From the NCBI GenBank assembly GCA_965226865.1, contig CBDDEH010000004.1:1116001-1180000 (forward strand): 64,000 nucleotides of DNA, written 5' to 3'. Position numbers and translations under genes: made by a program. The notes beneath the pieces are model-generated. The model made no database searches, was not told the origin of the DNA, and saw only the letters and a program-made list of their open reading frames with translations. Positions 26,295 to 35,801 of this stretch are shown here, piece after piece; positions within the stretch are counted from its first letter, which is position 1; the number at the start of each line of letters is the position of its first letter. The stretch comes from CBDDEH01 sp965226865 (GTDB taxonomy: Bacteria; Chloroflexota; Dehalococcoidia; Lucifugimonadales; JAGWBF01).

Positions 26295-27215
26295 ATGAAA
26301 CTAGGATTTAACCTCCCCCAGATTGGCTCGGCGGCAAGCCCTGATGCCATCGTCAGCGTTGCCAAGCGCGCCGAGGAGTTGGGCTACGACAGCCTGTGGG
26401 TGACGGAAAGGCTGCTCTACCCAGTAGAACCCCAGACGCCTTATATGGGGTCTCCAGATGGATCACTGCCGGAGGCTTACAAGATTGTAATCGACCCCCT
26501 CCATGCCTTGACCCTTGCAGCCGCCCATACCTCGCGCATTCGATTGGGCACTAGCATTCTCGATATGCCCTATTACAATCCAGTGATGCTGGCCCGGAGT
26601 TTGACCTCGGTGGACGTTATCTCAAACGGCCGGTTGTTGGTGGGATTTGGACAGGGATGGTCGAAAGACGAACACGATGCGGTAGGAGTGTCCATGAAGA
26701 ACCGTGGGGCCAGGGCAGACGAGTTCGTTCAGGTACTCAAAGCCATATGGACCACCGACCCGGTGGAGTTCAAGGGCGCATTCTTCCAGATTCCCAAGTC
26801 ATTCATTCAGCCCAAGCCGGTCCAGAAACCTCATCCTCCGATATATCTGGCCGCCTACTCACCGGGAGGCATGAAGCGGGTCGCCACTATGGCCGACGGC
26901 TGGCTGGCTGCCGGCACTCCGACCGACGCCACGACCCAGATGATGGAGGGAATGCGTGGGATGGCCAGCCAGGCTGGGCGCAACCCCGACGACATCAAAC
27001 TGGTGATCCGCGCCAATCTGGTTATCACCGGCGAACCTTTGGGTGACGACAGGTGGATTTTCTCAGGCTCGCGGGACCAGATAAAGTCTGATATTCAAGC
27101 TACCAGGGATATCGGCACTGACGAATTGCACTTCGATCCCAGCTTCTCGCCTGATGGAACTTCAGCCGAGGGTTTTCTAAAGGGGATGGAGCAGATCAAA
27201 CAACTGGCAGCGTGA
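26295..27215 (+). CDS. LLM-class (luciferase-like) F420-dependent oxidoreductase
   Basis: TIM-barrel oxidoreductase of the luciferase-like superfamily, 306 residues: MKLGFNLPQIG, AEELGYDSLWVTER, RIRLGTSILDMPYYNPVMLARSL, and GFGQGWSKDEHDAVG, a loop that usually holds the cofactor. Members use F420 or FMN. The directly following cofG and cofH make F420 likely. The substrate is not identifiable. An AAGGA lies 9 bp before the ATG. Confidence 0.85.
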   Translation: MKLGFNLPQIGSAASPDAIVSVAKRAEELGYDSLWVTERLLYPVEPQTPYMGSPDGSLPEAYKIVIDPLHALTLAAAHTSRIRLGTSILDMPYYNPVMLARSLTSVDVISNGRLLVGFGQGWSKDEHDAVGVSMKNRGARADEFVQVLKAIWTTDPVEFKGAFFQIPKSFIQPKPVQKPHPPIYLAAYSPGGMKRVATMADGWLAAGTPTDATTQMMEGMRGMASQAGRNPDDIKLVIRANLVITGEPLGDDRWIFSGSRDQIKSDIQATRDIGTDELHFDPSFSPDGTSAEGFLKGMEQIKQLAA

Positions 27216-27265
27216 TCCGCCAGTAAGCCATACGCACATTGGATTCGACCTTGAAGGACTGATAT

Positions 27266-28552
27266 ATGGCTTCTATCGGGACCGGCGTGGCCGCACCTGC
27301 CAGTCCGCCCATGGTGTCGGAGCTGCTTGAAGTAGGCGACTCTGGGCCCAGCTTAAGCGACGGTCTAAGGGGTATCGTTGAGAAGGCTCTCAACGACGAG
27401 GAGATTGGGCAGGAAGAGGCCTATAGTCTAATCCAGGCCAGGCCAGACGAGCTGGCAGCCCTCTGCCACGCAGCCTCGAGACTCCGAGATAAGGGTAAAG
27501 GGCGCGACGTGACCTTCTCTCCCAAGGTGTTCATCCCGCTCACAAGGCTATGCCGGGACTTTTGCGGATATTGCACCTTCCGACAGGACCCAACGGAGGC
27601 AGACAGGTTATACATGAGTCCCGAAGAGGTGCTGGCCGTGGCCAAGGCCGGAGAGCGGCTTGGATGTACCGAGGCCCTTTTCACCCTTGGAGAGCGCCCG
27701 GAGCAGCGGTATCCGGAGGCGCGAGAATGGCTTAATCAGAATGGCTACAAGACCACGTTGGAGTACCTTCACGACGTATCCGCATTGGTGCTGCGGGAGA
27801 CCTCATTGCTCCCTCATGCCAACCCCGGCACGATGAGCCACAGGGAGATGGAGCACCTCAGGGACGTCAACGCTTCGATGGGACTCATGCTGGAAAACGT
27901 CAGCGAGCGCCTTTGCGATGTTGGAGGGCCGCACGAACTGGCGCCAAGCAAGAGGCCGAAGGTGCGCCTGAAGACCACTCAGATCGCCGGAGAGCTCAGG
28001 GTGGCTTTCACAACCGGCATCCTTATAGGCATCGGAGAAACCCGCGAGGAGCGGGTTGACTCTCTCCTGGCGATACGCGACCTGCATGCCAGGTACGGCC
28101 ACGTCCAGGAGATCATCATCCAGAATTTCCGGGCAAAGCCCAACACCCCAATGAACGGCCACGAGAACCCTTCTATCGAAGATCTTCTTTGGACAGTTGC
28201 CGTATCTCGGTTGCTGCTTGGGCCAAGTGTCAATATCCAGGTGCCACCTAACCTGAGCTTCGGAGACTACCCAGCACTTCTGCTGGCGGGGATCAACGAC
28301 TGGGGAGGCATCTCACCGTTAACCATAGATTATGTCAATCCAGAGGCGCCGTGGCCGATGATAGCCGAGCTAAATCAAAGTACGGAGTCTTTGGGATTCA
28401 AACTGAAGCCGCGGCTGCCAGTATATCCCGAGTACGTGGTGGAGAAGACCGAGTTCATACCTGCCAAACTCAGATCCAAGGTGATGGCTATGGCGGACGA
28501 GCAAGGATTCGTGAGAGGGGGCATCGAACGATATGCAATCGCCGCCAGCTAA
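27266..28552 (+). CDS. cofG: FO synthase subunit CofG (radical SAM)
   Basis: Radical-SAM enzyme that closes the deazaflavin ring of FO (7,8-didemethyl-8-hydroxy-5-deazariboflavin), the chromophore precursor of F420. The 428 residues carry CRDFCGYC (C96, C100, C103; CX3CX2C) behind FIPLTRL, plus GILIGIGETREERVDSL and IQNFRAKPNTPM. An N-terminal extension of about 50 residues is not part of the usual core. It overlaps cofH by 20 bp, as expected for enzymes acting together. Confidence 0.94.
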   Translation: MASIGTGVAAPASPPMVSELLEVGDSGPSLSDGLRGIVEKALNDEEIGQEEAYSLIQARPDELAALCHAASRLRDKGKGRDVTFSPKVFIPLTRLCRDFCGYCTFRQDPTEADRLYMSPEEVLAVAKAGERLGCTEALFTLGERPEQRYPEAREWLNQNGYKTTLEYLHDVSALVLRETSLLPHANPGTMSHREMEHLRDVNASMGLMLENVSERLCDVGGPHELAPSKRPKVRLKTTQIAGELRVAFTTGILIGIGETREERVDSLLAIRDLHARYGHVQEIIIQNFRAKPNTPMNGHENPSIEDLLWTVAVSRLLLGPSVNIQVPPNLSFGDYPALLLAGINDWGGISPLTIDYVNPEAPWPMIAELNQSTESLGFKLKPRLPVYPEYVVEKTEFIPAKLRSKVMAMADEQGFVRGGIERYAIAAS

Positions 28553-29864
28553 AGACAACAACGTGACCGCCTTGGAGCACATGTTCAAAACCATAAATCC
28601 CGAAGTGGCCGCGGTGTTGGACGGCGCCTTGGGCGGCAGGGATATCTCCGTGGAAGAGGCGCTGACTCTGTTCGACACCTCAGGTCTGGAGCTAAACGCA
28701 CTGGTCATGACCGCCGACGAGCTGAGGAGGCGGCGAGTAGGAGACACCGTAACCTACGTCGTTAACCGCAACATCAACTTCACGAACGTGTGCATCAAAC
28801 GTTGCGGCTTCTGCGCCTTCAGTCGAGACCACCGAGAAGAGGAGGGCTACTTCCTACCCCTGACCGAGATCCTGAGGCGGGCCAGGGAGGCATGGGACCT
28901 GGGGGCTACCGAAGTGTGTGTACAGGCCGGCTTGCCTCCTCAAATGGAGGGAGACCTCTATATCAAGCTCTGCGAAGCGATAAAGTCGGAGCTTCCCGAC
29001 ATACACGTCCACGGGTTCTCGCCAGAGGAGGTCCTCTACGGCTCCGTTCGCTCGAAATGCACCATCAAGGAGTATCTGGTCGCGTTGAAAGATGCAGGCG
29101 TCGGTAGCTTGCCCGGTACTTCTGCCGAGATACTTGACCAGGAGATGAGGGATCGGATCTCGCCAGGACGGATCACAGTGCAGCAGTGGACCGAGGTCAT
29201 CGCCACGGCCCACGAGCTGGGAATCCCCACCACCTCGACCATCATGTATGGCCACGTGGAAACCAACGAGCACAAGGCCCGGCACCTGGCTCTGATAAGA
29301 GATATGCAGAAGGGAACAGGCGGCTTCACAGAGTTCGTTCCATTGAGCTTCGTCCATACCGAGGCGCCCATGTACAGTCTTGGATTCGTGGAGGGAGTGC
29401 GCCACGGGCCCACCGGTAACGAAGTGATGAAGATGCACGCCGTTTCGCGTTTGATGCTGGACAACTGGATTCCCAACCTGCAGGTTTCATGGGTCAAGGA
29501 GAGCCTCCGTCTCTCACAAGTGCTCCTTGATGCGGGTGTGAACGACATGGGAGGGACCCTCATCAACGAGAGCATATCGACATCGGCGGGGGCCCAATAC
29601 GGCCAGCTAGTCCGACCTGGGCAGTTTAGACAGCTCATCCGTGACGCCGGCAGGGTGCCGGCGGAACGCACGACCACCTACGAGCTACGCAAGGTGTTCA
29701 ACGGCGGGCCGGACCCAGTAGAGCCTCTGGACAAGGTGGGAGAAAACCCCGATGATAGGTTCGGGTCGTACCATCGACTGATCAAAACGGACGATTTCCG
29801 CTTCAAGCACCCCAAGTACTCCGGCGAGCAGCGGGAAGACTCCAGTAGCACCGACGAGGCGTAA
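28533..29864 (+). CDS. cofH: FO synthase subunit CofH (radical SAM)
   Basis: Radical-SAM enzyme that joins the tyrosine-derived moiety to 5-amino-6-ribitylaminouracil, giving the CofG substrate. The 443 residues show CIKRCGFC (C87, C91, C94) after NINFTNV, VCVQAGLPP, STIMYGHVE and GGTLINESIS, all CofH-like. It is translationally coupled to cofG through the 20-bp overlap, and its stop lies one base before the ATG of the pentapeptide/TIR gene. Confidence 0.95.
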   Translation: MQSPPAKDNNVTALEHMFKTINPEVAAVLDGALGGRDISVEEALTLFDTSGLELNALVMTADELRRRRVGDTVTYVVNRNINFTNVCIKRCGFCAFSRDHREEEGYFLPLTEILRRAREAWDLGATEVCVQAGLPPQMEGDLYIKLCEAIKSELPDIHVHGFSPEEVLYGSVRSKCTIKEYLVALKDAGVGSLPGTSAEILDQEMRDRISPGRITVQQWTEVIATAHELGIPTTSTIMYGHVETNEHKARHLALIRDMQKGTGGFTEFVPLSFVHTEAPMYSLGFVEGVRHGPTGNEVMKMHAVSRLMLDNWIPNLQVSWVKESLRLSQVLLDAGVNDMGGTLINESISTSAGAQYGQLVRPGQFRQLIRDAGRVPAERTTTYELRKVFNGGPDPVEPLDKVGENPDDRFGSYHRLIKTDDFRFKHPKYSGEQREDSSSTDEA

Positions 29865-29865
29865 T

Positions 29866-30845
29866 ATGGAAGTCTCGAACCACGTGGCACTCGTAATGAA
29901 CGGTGCCGACGCCATAGATGAAGAGAGGAAGAAGAACCCTGGGATTATCCTCAACCTCTCCGGGGCCGACCTTTACAAAGCCGACCTGGCTGGAGCTAAC
30001 CTTTCAAGGGCAAATCTTGCCAAGGCTTTCCTTTCCCGTGCCAGCCTTTCCAGGGCGTCACTCTCTGGAGCAGACCTCACCTCCGCCAATTTGTCTGGGC
30101 GTTCATGTCAGAGGCGAACCTCACCTCCGCCCAGCTATCGAGGGCCTTCCCGTCTGGGGCTAACCTCTCTCGAGCGGACCTCGTAAGGGCTGATCTCTCC
30201 AGGGCAAACTTGAGAAAGGCAAACCTGTCCAAGGCTATTCTGGGCGGTACGTTACTCGCGATGTGCGACCTGAGCAGCTGCCTTGGACTGGATATGGTGA
30301 AACACGTTGGCCCCAGCAGTGTCGGCGTAGATTCCCTTATTTCCACCTTCCGAGGAGCAGGAAACAAGCTGACTCCCGAGATGGAGTCGTTCTTCCTCGG
30401 CGCAGGCGTTCCGCAAATCATGATTCAAGCCCTGCCAGAGATCGTCGACGAGATCAAGCATTACAGTTGTTTTGTAGCTTACGGCGCACCGGATCGGGCC
30501 TTCGCGGAGAAGCTGCTGAACACTTTGCGCTCAAGTGGAATATCAAGTTGGCTGTATCCGATGGAGTATATCCAGACACCAGGAGAACCGACCCTCCGCG
30601 AGATGGAGCGGGTCCTGAGGGGGGTTGACAAGGTAATCGTCCTTTGCTCCGCAAGGTCTCTGGGTAGAAGCGATGTCAGCAGGGAAATAGAGGATTGGAC
30701 CCACCAGGGCTTTCAGGTAACGCATGGCAAGCGGGACCTTAAGCCCTTCTTGATGCGGGAGATTTACGCTGACTTCAGTAACGACTCCTCCCGCCGGGAG
30801 TCGCTGCAGCAGCTGACGAAGGCGCTCGAGCGACCCGAGAAGTAG
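29866..30845 (+). CDS. pentapeptide-repeat/TIR-domain protein, interrupted by a single frameshift
   Basis: The first frame (ATG 29866) encodes A(D/N)LXX pentapeptide repeats (GADLYKADLAGANLSRANLA) up to SANLSG, then leaves the pattern. From 30099 the repeats continue in another frame (AFMSEANLTSAQL, GANLSRADLVRADL). One extra G at the GGG of 30097-30099 would restore one protein of about 326 residues. After the repeats comes a linker (GLDMVKHVGPSSVGVDSL, GAGVPQIMIQALPEI) typical of a known pentapeptide-TIR family, then a TIR domain (HYSCFVAYGAPDRAFAEKLL, KVIVLCSARSLGRSDVSREIE) with a candidate catalytic Glu. The second part alone (30105-30845) is an intact 246-codon frame. Function unknown; it lies between cofH and cofD. 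Confidence 0.75.
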
Positions 30846-30869
30846 GCTCGTGAGCCAGGAAGTAGCAGG

Positions 30870-31805
30870 ATGACCGGCCACATCCTGGCCTTGGCGGGCG
30901 GAGTGGGCGGGGCCAAGCTGGCGCTGGGGCTTAGTCAAGTCCTCGCTCCCGAATCCTTGACTATCGTCGTCAATACCGGCGATGACGAAATATTCCACGG
31001 ACTTTACGTGTCTCCTGACCTGGACACCATGATGTACGCTCTAGCTGGTCTAACCAACCAGGAAACCGGCTGGGGCGTCGCCGGGGACAGCTTTAACGCC
31101 CTCGGGATGCTTGGACGGTACGGCTCCACAACCTGGTTCAACTTGGGCGACAAAGACATGGCGACCCATATCAGGCGGACCGAGCTTATGCGGCAAGGGC
31201 GGACACTCTCAGAGGCGACGCAGGAGCTTTGCAAGCGTTTGGGGGTGGGCCGCCCAATAGTACCGATGACCGATGATCCGGTCCGCACGTTTGTTGAGAC
31301 GGATGAGGGTGACCTGTCGTTCCAGGAGTACTTCGTGAAGCGTCAATGCCAGCCTGTCGCAAAATGCGTTCGTTTTGAGAACGCAGAAAACGCCATATCA
31401 TCACCAGGGTTCAGTTCAGCACTGGAGGCAGCCGCTTCGATCGTATTCTGCCCTTCGAACCCCTTTCTGAGCATCGCCCCCATCCTTGCCGTACCCGGTG
31501 TCAGAAACCGTATCGCCGGTTTTAAAGGGACACGGCTAGCCGTGAGCCCCATCGTGGGGGATAATGCGCTCCGAGGTCCTGCAGCCAAGATGCTCGGCGA
31601 GATGGGACACGAGGTATCATGCCTGGGGGTAGCGAGGCAGTACAGGGGTCTGTGCGACCTGTTCGTTATAGACCAAGTGGACGGACACTACACCGATGCC
31701 ATTAGCGATCTGGGAATGCGAGTAGAATTAGCGCCAACGGTAATGAACACCGACGAGGACAAGGTTCGACTGGCCCGTCACATCTGCGAACTTCTGGGTA
31801 GGTGA
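30870..31805 (+). CDS. cofD: 2-phospho-L-lactate transferase CofD
   Basis: Attaches the phospholactyl (or phosphoenolpyruvyl) group to FO to give F420-0. The 311 residues begin LALAGGVGGAKLALGL and contain VNTGDDEIFHGLYVSPDLDT and FCPSNPFLSIAPIL followed by the AVSPIVG stretch, all CofD hallmarks. The ATG is 25 bp after the TIR gene and the stop is 3 bp before cofC. Confidence 0.95.
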   Translation: MTGHILALAGGVGGAKLALGLSQVLAPESLTIVVNTGDDEIFHGLYVSPDLDTMMYALAGLTNQETGWGVAGDSFNALGMLGRYGSTTWFNLGDKDMATHIRRTELMRQGRTLSEATQELCKRLGVGRPIVPMTDDPVRTFVETDEGDLSFQEYFVKRQCQPVAKCVRFENAENAISSPGFSSALEAAASIVFCPSNPFLSIAPILAVPGVRNRIAGFKGTRLAVSPIVGDNALRGPAAKMLGEMGHEVSCLGVARQYRGLCDLFVIDQVDGHYTDAISDLGMRVELAPTVMNTDEDKVRLARHICELLGR

Positions 31806-31808
31806 CCC

Positions 31809-32465
31809 GTGAATCCCTCCGGAGTCGTAGCCGTTGTCCCTATGAAGCCCCTCTCCCAGGCCAAGGAGCGGCTTTCGGGAGATCTGTCCCAGCCAGAACG
31901 GGCTGCCCTGTGCCTCAACATGCTAAGCAACGTGTTAAGAGCGATAACAGCATGCCAAATGGATATGGAGGCCGATTCTTTAATAGAGGGCGTATGGGTC
32001 GTAGGAGGAGACAAAAAAATCAGGGATTTATGTACGGCCGAAGGTGCTCGATGGTATGAAGAGGAAGGATCTGATCTCAACGAAACACTGTGGCTGTCTT
32101 TCCAAAGGGCTTTCCAGAGGGATAAGGCAGCCATCTTCCTTCCTGGCGACTTACCCCTATTAACAAAGGAGGACGTGTACGGTATCGTGCAAGCCTCGGT
32201 GCGCCTCACGAAGTTGGTGCTTGCGCCGGCGAAACGAAGCGGGGGCACCAACGGCATGCTTGTTTTGCCGGAATGGAGAGAACCATTCCGGCCCAGTTTG
32301 GGTCCGGACAGCTTCAGGCGCCATCTAAAAGAGGCCACCGATGCGGGCATTCCGGTGGCCATCTACCACAGTACCGGCATTGCGTTGGACCTGGACACCA
32401 TCGAAGACCTTGAGGCTTTCGAGTCCATGGAACTCGGTTTCACTCAGAAGATGACTACTAGCTAG
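31809..32465 (+). CDS. cofC: 2-phospho-L-lactate (phosphoenolpyruvate) guanylyltransferase CofC/FbiD
   Basis: Nucleotidyltransferase making the GDP-activated substrate of CofD. The 218 residues show the entry motif VAVVPMKPLSQAKERLSGDL, IFLPGDLPLLTKED, and APAKRSGGTNGMLV. The start is GTG 31809. It is the last recognised F420 gene; no cofE (glutamate ligase) is in the window. Confidence 0.93.
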   Translation: MNPSGVVAVVPMKPLSQAKERLSGDLSQPERAALCLNMLSNVLRAITACQMDMEADSLIEGVWVVGGDKKIRDLCTAEGARWYEEEGSDLNETLWLSFQRAFQRDKAAIFLPGDLPLLTKEDVYGIVQASVRLTKLVLAPAKRSGGTNGMLVLPEWREPFRPSLGPDSFRRHLKEATDAGIPVAIYHSTGIALDLDTIEDLEAFESMELGFTQKMTTS

Positions 32466-32474
32466 GAGAAGGCT

Positions 32475-33785
32475 ATGAACAGCAGCCTCAAGATAAGTGT
32501 ATTTAGTGCTTTGCTTATTGGGATATCGGTGACAACCGCCTGTACTACTGACGTTGCACCTACGAAAATCGGTGAAATAGCCACGGCGACTCCAATTATC
32601 CAAGGTCAGAACCAAGAGCCTACTGCTACTCAACGCGGCCCCACCGTTGGAACCGAGCCCGCCAAAATCGGTCAAGCGGCAACTGGAACTCCGATCGTTG
32701 AAGATCAGGTGGCAGAGCCTACTGCTACTCAACCTGACCCTACTATTGAAATAGGCACAATAGAGCCAACGGCTACCCAACCGTTAGCAACTGCCACCTC
32801 CACCCCAAGGGAGACTACCGTTTCCACGTCAACGTCTGCTCCAACATCCACACCGTTGTCCACCAATACACCTGCTCCAATGGCAACACCCCTGCCGATT
32901 AATACGCCCACTCCAACACCGCTACCAACCCACACACCAACACCTCAGGCTCCTACAATCTTTCAAGTCGGTGACATACTGAGTATCGGCGACATAGTAC
33001 TAGTTGTCACGGGGTAGGAGTCTCCGTCAGGCAGTGACTTCTTCGAACCAGACGAGGGCAACATGTTCGTTGTCGTTGATGTCATCCTGGTCAATCAAGG
33101 AGACGATCCAGGCTCAGTATCGTCGTTCCTACAGATGGAGTTGAAGGACAACACCGGACAGGTCTACGATCAAGACTTTTCCGCCAGCGCGATCGCAGGT
33201 AAAAGCCCGGGCGGTGAGATTAGCCCCGGAGAACGTATTAGAGGGCAGGTCGGCTTTCAAGTACCTGAAGACGCTGCAGGACTTGTCTTTGCCTTCGACG
33301 AGGGATTATTTACGTCCGGCAAGGCGTTCGTAGAGCTTGGGCCAGAACCGATCAATCTGGACCCACCTGACAGTCTCCCAGGTGAACGCCCTTTACCCAC
33401 ATTCGCAATAGGGGACATCATCCAAATAGGGGATTTGACAATCGTTGTGAACGAAGTTACTTCCCCCGGAGGAGACCGCTTCAATCAACCCGACGCAGGT
33501 AAGAAGTTTGTCGCTGTGGATGTCACCTTGGAAAACATAGGTTCTGAGTCTGAGAATATTTCCAGCCTGTTACAGATGTACATGAAGGACAGCACTGGAC
33601 AAGTTTATGGCGAAGACTTCGCAGCTACTTTGGCGGCTGGCAACAGCCCAAGCGGCGAGATCGTTCCGGGAGAACAGATCCGAGGTCAAGTAGGCTTCCA
33701 AGTGCCTGAAGATGCTCAGGATCTAGTATTTGTATTCGATCCGGACATATTTGGAGAAGGTAAATTGTTCGTTGCTTTGGAGTAG
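32475..33785 (+). pseudogene. lipoprotein with two DUF4352-like domains, interrupted by an in-frame TAG
   Basis: ATG 32475 encodes a lipoprotein signal (ISVTTAC, C23), a long Thr/Pro/Ala linker and the start of an Ig-like DUF4352 domain (VGDILSIGDIVLVVTG). A TAG at 33015-33017 then stops it. The same frame continues at once (ESPSGSDFFEPDEGNMFVVV) through the rest of that domain and a full second copy (FAIGDIIQIGDLTIVVNEVTSPGGDRF) to 33785. Aligning the copies puts the stop where a single residue is expected, so it is a point mutation, an amber readthrough site or an assembly error. The undisrupted length would be about 436 residues. Confidence 0.7.
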
Positions 33786-33818
33786 TATCTGAAGCAAGGG
33801 CGCGCGAGAAGGATACAT

Positions 33819-34784
33819 ATGCAGACTAGAAAGCCGAAGCTGGGGATACTACTACCAACTCGGGGATTGCTATTGCAGCCGACGAGGCCCACCGACGCCG
33901 ACTCCATACTGGCTATGGCTGAGGCTGCGGAAGAGGCGAACCTGGACTCGGTGTGGGTTGGCGACAGCCTCATCGCGAAGCCCAGGCTGGAGCCCTTGAC
34001 CGCCCTGGCCGCAGTGGCGGCGCGCACCCAGCGAGTCCGCCTTGGAACAGCCGTGATGCTTGCAGCGCTAAGGCATCCTGTGCCATTGGCCCAAACCGTC
34101 GGGACCCTGGACCTTATATCCAAGGGCAGGCTGGTGCTGGCCGTCGGCGTTGGCGGCGCTTTCAACGAGGCTCAGCAGCGAGAGTGGCAGGCTGTCGGCG
34201 TGAACCCACGTCAGCGGGCCGGGCGGTTGGAGGAATTGATCGCTATTGTGAAGGGCTTGGGCGCCGGGGAAGAGGTGTCCCATCATGGCTGGCATTTCAA
34301 TCTCGACTCGGTGACGATGCAGCCGACCCCCGTGCAGCAAGGCGGAGTGCCCATCTTGATCGCCTGCCATGGGAGGCTGGACAAGGACGAACAGTTCCGC
34401 AGGGCAGCGCGGCTGGGAAACGGCATAATCTCGGTATCAGACTCGCCTGAAGAGTACTCTTACGCAATCAAACGAGTTAAAGACTACGCCTCCCAGGAGG
34501 GCAGAGACTGGAAGAGGATGGAGGCGGCCTTTTATCTGACGGTGAACCTGAATAATGACCAGGCTAAGGCTGCGGAGGAGGCCGACAGGTATCTAATGGG
34601 CTACTACGGCGCCAATATCTGGGGCGACAGATGGGGTCCTTTCGGCCCTCCGGAACGATGCGTCGAGCGCATCCAGGAATACGTCGACGCGGGCGCGGAT
34701 ACCATAATCGTCCGCTTTGCCTCCTTCGACCAGAGTGGACAGTTGGAGGCATTCGTCAAGGAGGTCCTCCCCGCTTTCAGGTAG
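33819..34784 (+). CDS. LLM-class F420-dependent oxidoreductase
   Basis: Second luciferase-like TIM-barrel enzyme, 321 residues: GILLPTRGLLLQ, EANLDSVWVGDS, RVRLGTAVMLAALRHPVPLAQ, LAVGVGGAFNEAQQREW and QPTPVQQGGVPILI. It differs clearly from the enzyme at 26295, so it is not a recent duplicate. The start is ATG with AGAAGGA upstream. Its place near the F420 genes supports F420 use, while the substrate is unknown. Confidence 0.85.
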   Translation: MQTRKPKLGILLPTRGLLLQPTRPTDADSILAMAEAAEEANLDSVWVGDSLIAKPRLEPLTALAAVAARTQRVRLGTAVMLAALRHPVPLAQTVGTLDLISKGRLVLAVGVGGAFNEAQQREWQAVGVNPRQRAGRLEELIAIVKGLGAGEEVSHHGWHFNLDSVTMQPTPVQQGGVPILIACHGRLDKDEQFRRAARLGNGIISVSDSPEEYSYAIKRVKDYASQEGRDWKRMEAAFYLTVNLNNDQAKAAEEADRYLMGYYGANIWGDRWGPFGPPERCVERIQEYVDAGADTIIVRFASFDQSGQLEAFVKEVLPAFR

Positions 34785-34791
34785 ATCCGAA

Positions 34792-34858
34792 CCGCTCACC
34801 CTGAGCTAGTCGAAGGGGAGCCCATGGCCGCTCTGGTTCGACGGGCTCACCATGAGCG
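34792..34858. repeat. composite intergenic repeat (type B then reversed type A)
   Basis: CCGCTCACCCTGAGCTAGTCGAAGGGGAG (34792-34820), then CCGCTCTGGTTCGACGGGCTCACCATGAGCG (34828-34858). The second unit is the reverse complement of 17796-17827 with one or two mismatches. It follows the LLM gene directly. Confidence 0.7.
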
Positions 34859-34997
34859 ATATTACCACGCCCACACAGCCTGATCCTTCCAACGGAAGGA
34901 CGAGGGGTTGCTGCCAGACCCCAAAGCCGATGGTATACTTGTGGGCGCCAACGACCGATACACAAAGGCCACCCATGGTCCCTTGGAAAGGAGTGGG

Positions 34998-35771
34998 ATG
35001 CGTAAGAACAAGGTGAAGGAGAAGCTTCAACGGGGCGAGCCATCCATAGGTGGATGGGTTTCCAGCGGCAGCCCCCTGGCTTCTGAGATACTCGCCCACA
35101 CAGGGTTCGATTGGGTGACAGTGGACTTGGAGCACAATGCCATCGACCTGGAGAACCTGCTACATTGCTTCTATGCCATCGCAACGACAGACACAGTTCC
35201 AATGGCCCGGACTCCATGGAACGATCCCCAAATAATCAAGCGCGTCCTCGACATCGGGGCCTACGGGTTGTTCGTGCCCAACATATCGAGCCCAGAAGAG
35301 GCCGAGCAGGCTGTGATCGCCAGCAGGTATCCCCCAGAGGGAACCCGGGGCATGGGCAGTCTTAGAGGCCAGATCTACGGCGGTTCGGACTACTTCGATG
35401 AGGCCAACAATGAGATACCCCTGGTGCTCATGATCGAGGATGGCGAGGCTGTCCGGCGGATCACCGAGATCGCCGCCGTGCCGGGAATAGACTGCCTGTT
35501 CATCGGACCCAACGATCTGGCAGCCAGCCTTGGTATACCCGGCGGGTTCGATAATCCCCATCCCGACCACAGGTCGGCGGTTAAGCACGTACTTGAGACC
35601 GGGAAACGGTTCGACGTCCCCGTTGGCATCCACTGCGGCGGCGCCGAGGAAGTCAACCGGCGCATCGAGGAAGGGTTCCAGATGATGGCCCTGCTCACCG
35701 ATGTCCGTTTCCTGAGGACAGCCGCGTCGGCCGAGTTCGATAAGGTCAAGCTGCCGGTTTCTAAAGCGTAG
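34998..35771 (+). CDS. HpcH/HpaI aldolase family protein
   Basis: Class II pyruvate aldolase-type TIM barrel (2-keto-3-deoxy acid or 4-hydroxy-2-oxo acid aldolase). The 257 residues show GGWVSSGSPLASEILAHTG, VTVDLEHNAIDLENL, the metal-ligand region LVLMIEDGEAV, and DCLFIGPNDLAASLG with the second acidic ligand. ATG 34998 is chosen for its GGAAAGGAG; upstream in-frame sequence runs into the intergenic repeat. The natural substrate is unclear. Confidence 0.88.
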   Translation: MRKNKVKEKLQRGEPSIGGWVSSGSPLASEILAHTGFDWVTVDLEHNAIDLENLLHCFYAIATTDTVPMARTPWNDPQIIKRVLDIGAYGLFVPNISSPEEAEQAVIASRYPPEGTRGMGSLRGQIYGGSDYFDEANNEIPLVLMIEDGEAVRRITEIAAVPGIDCLFIGPNDLAASLGIPGGFDNPHPDHRSAVKHVLETGKRFDVPVGIHCGGAEEVNRRIEEGFQMMALLTDVRFLRTAASAEFDKVKLPVSKA

Positions 35772-35801
35772 AAAACCGGGATCTCGTATCTGGAGGCATT
35801 C

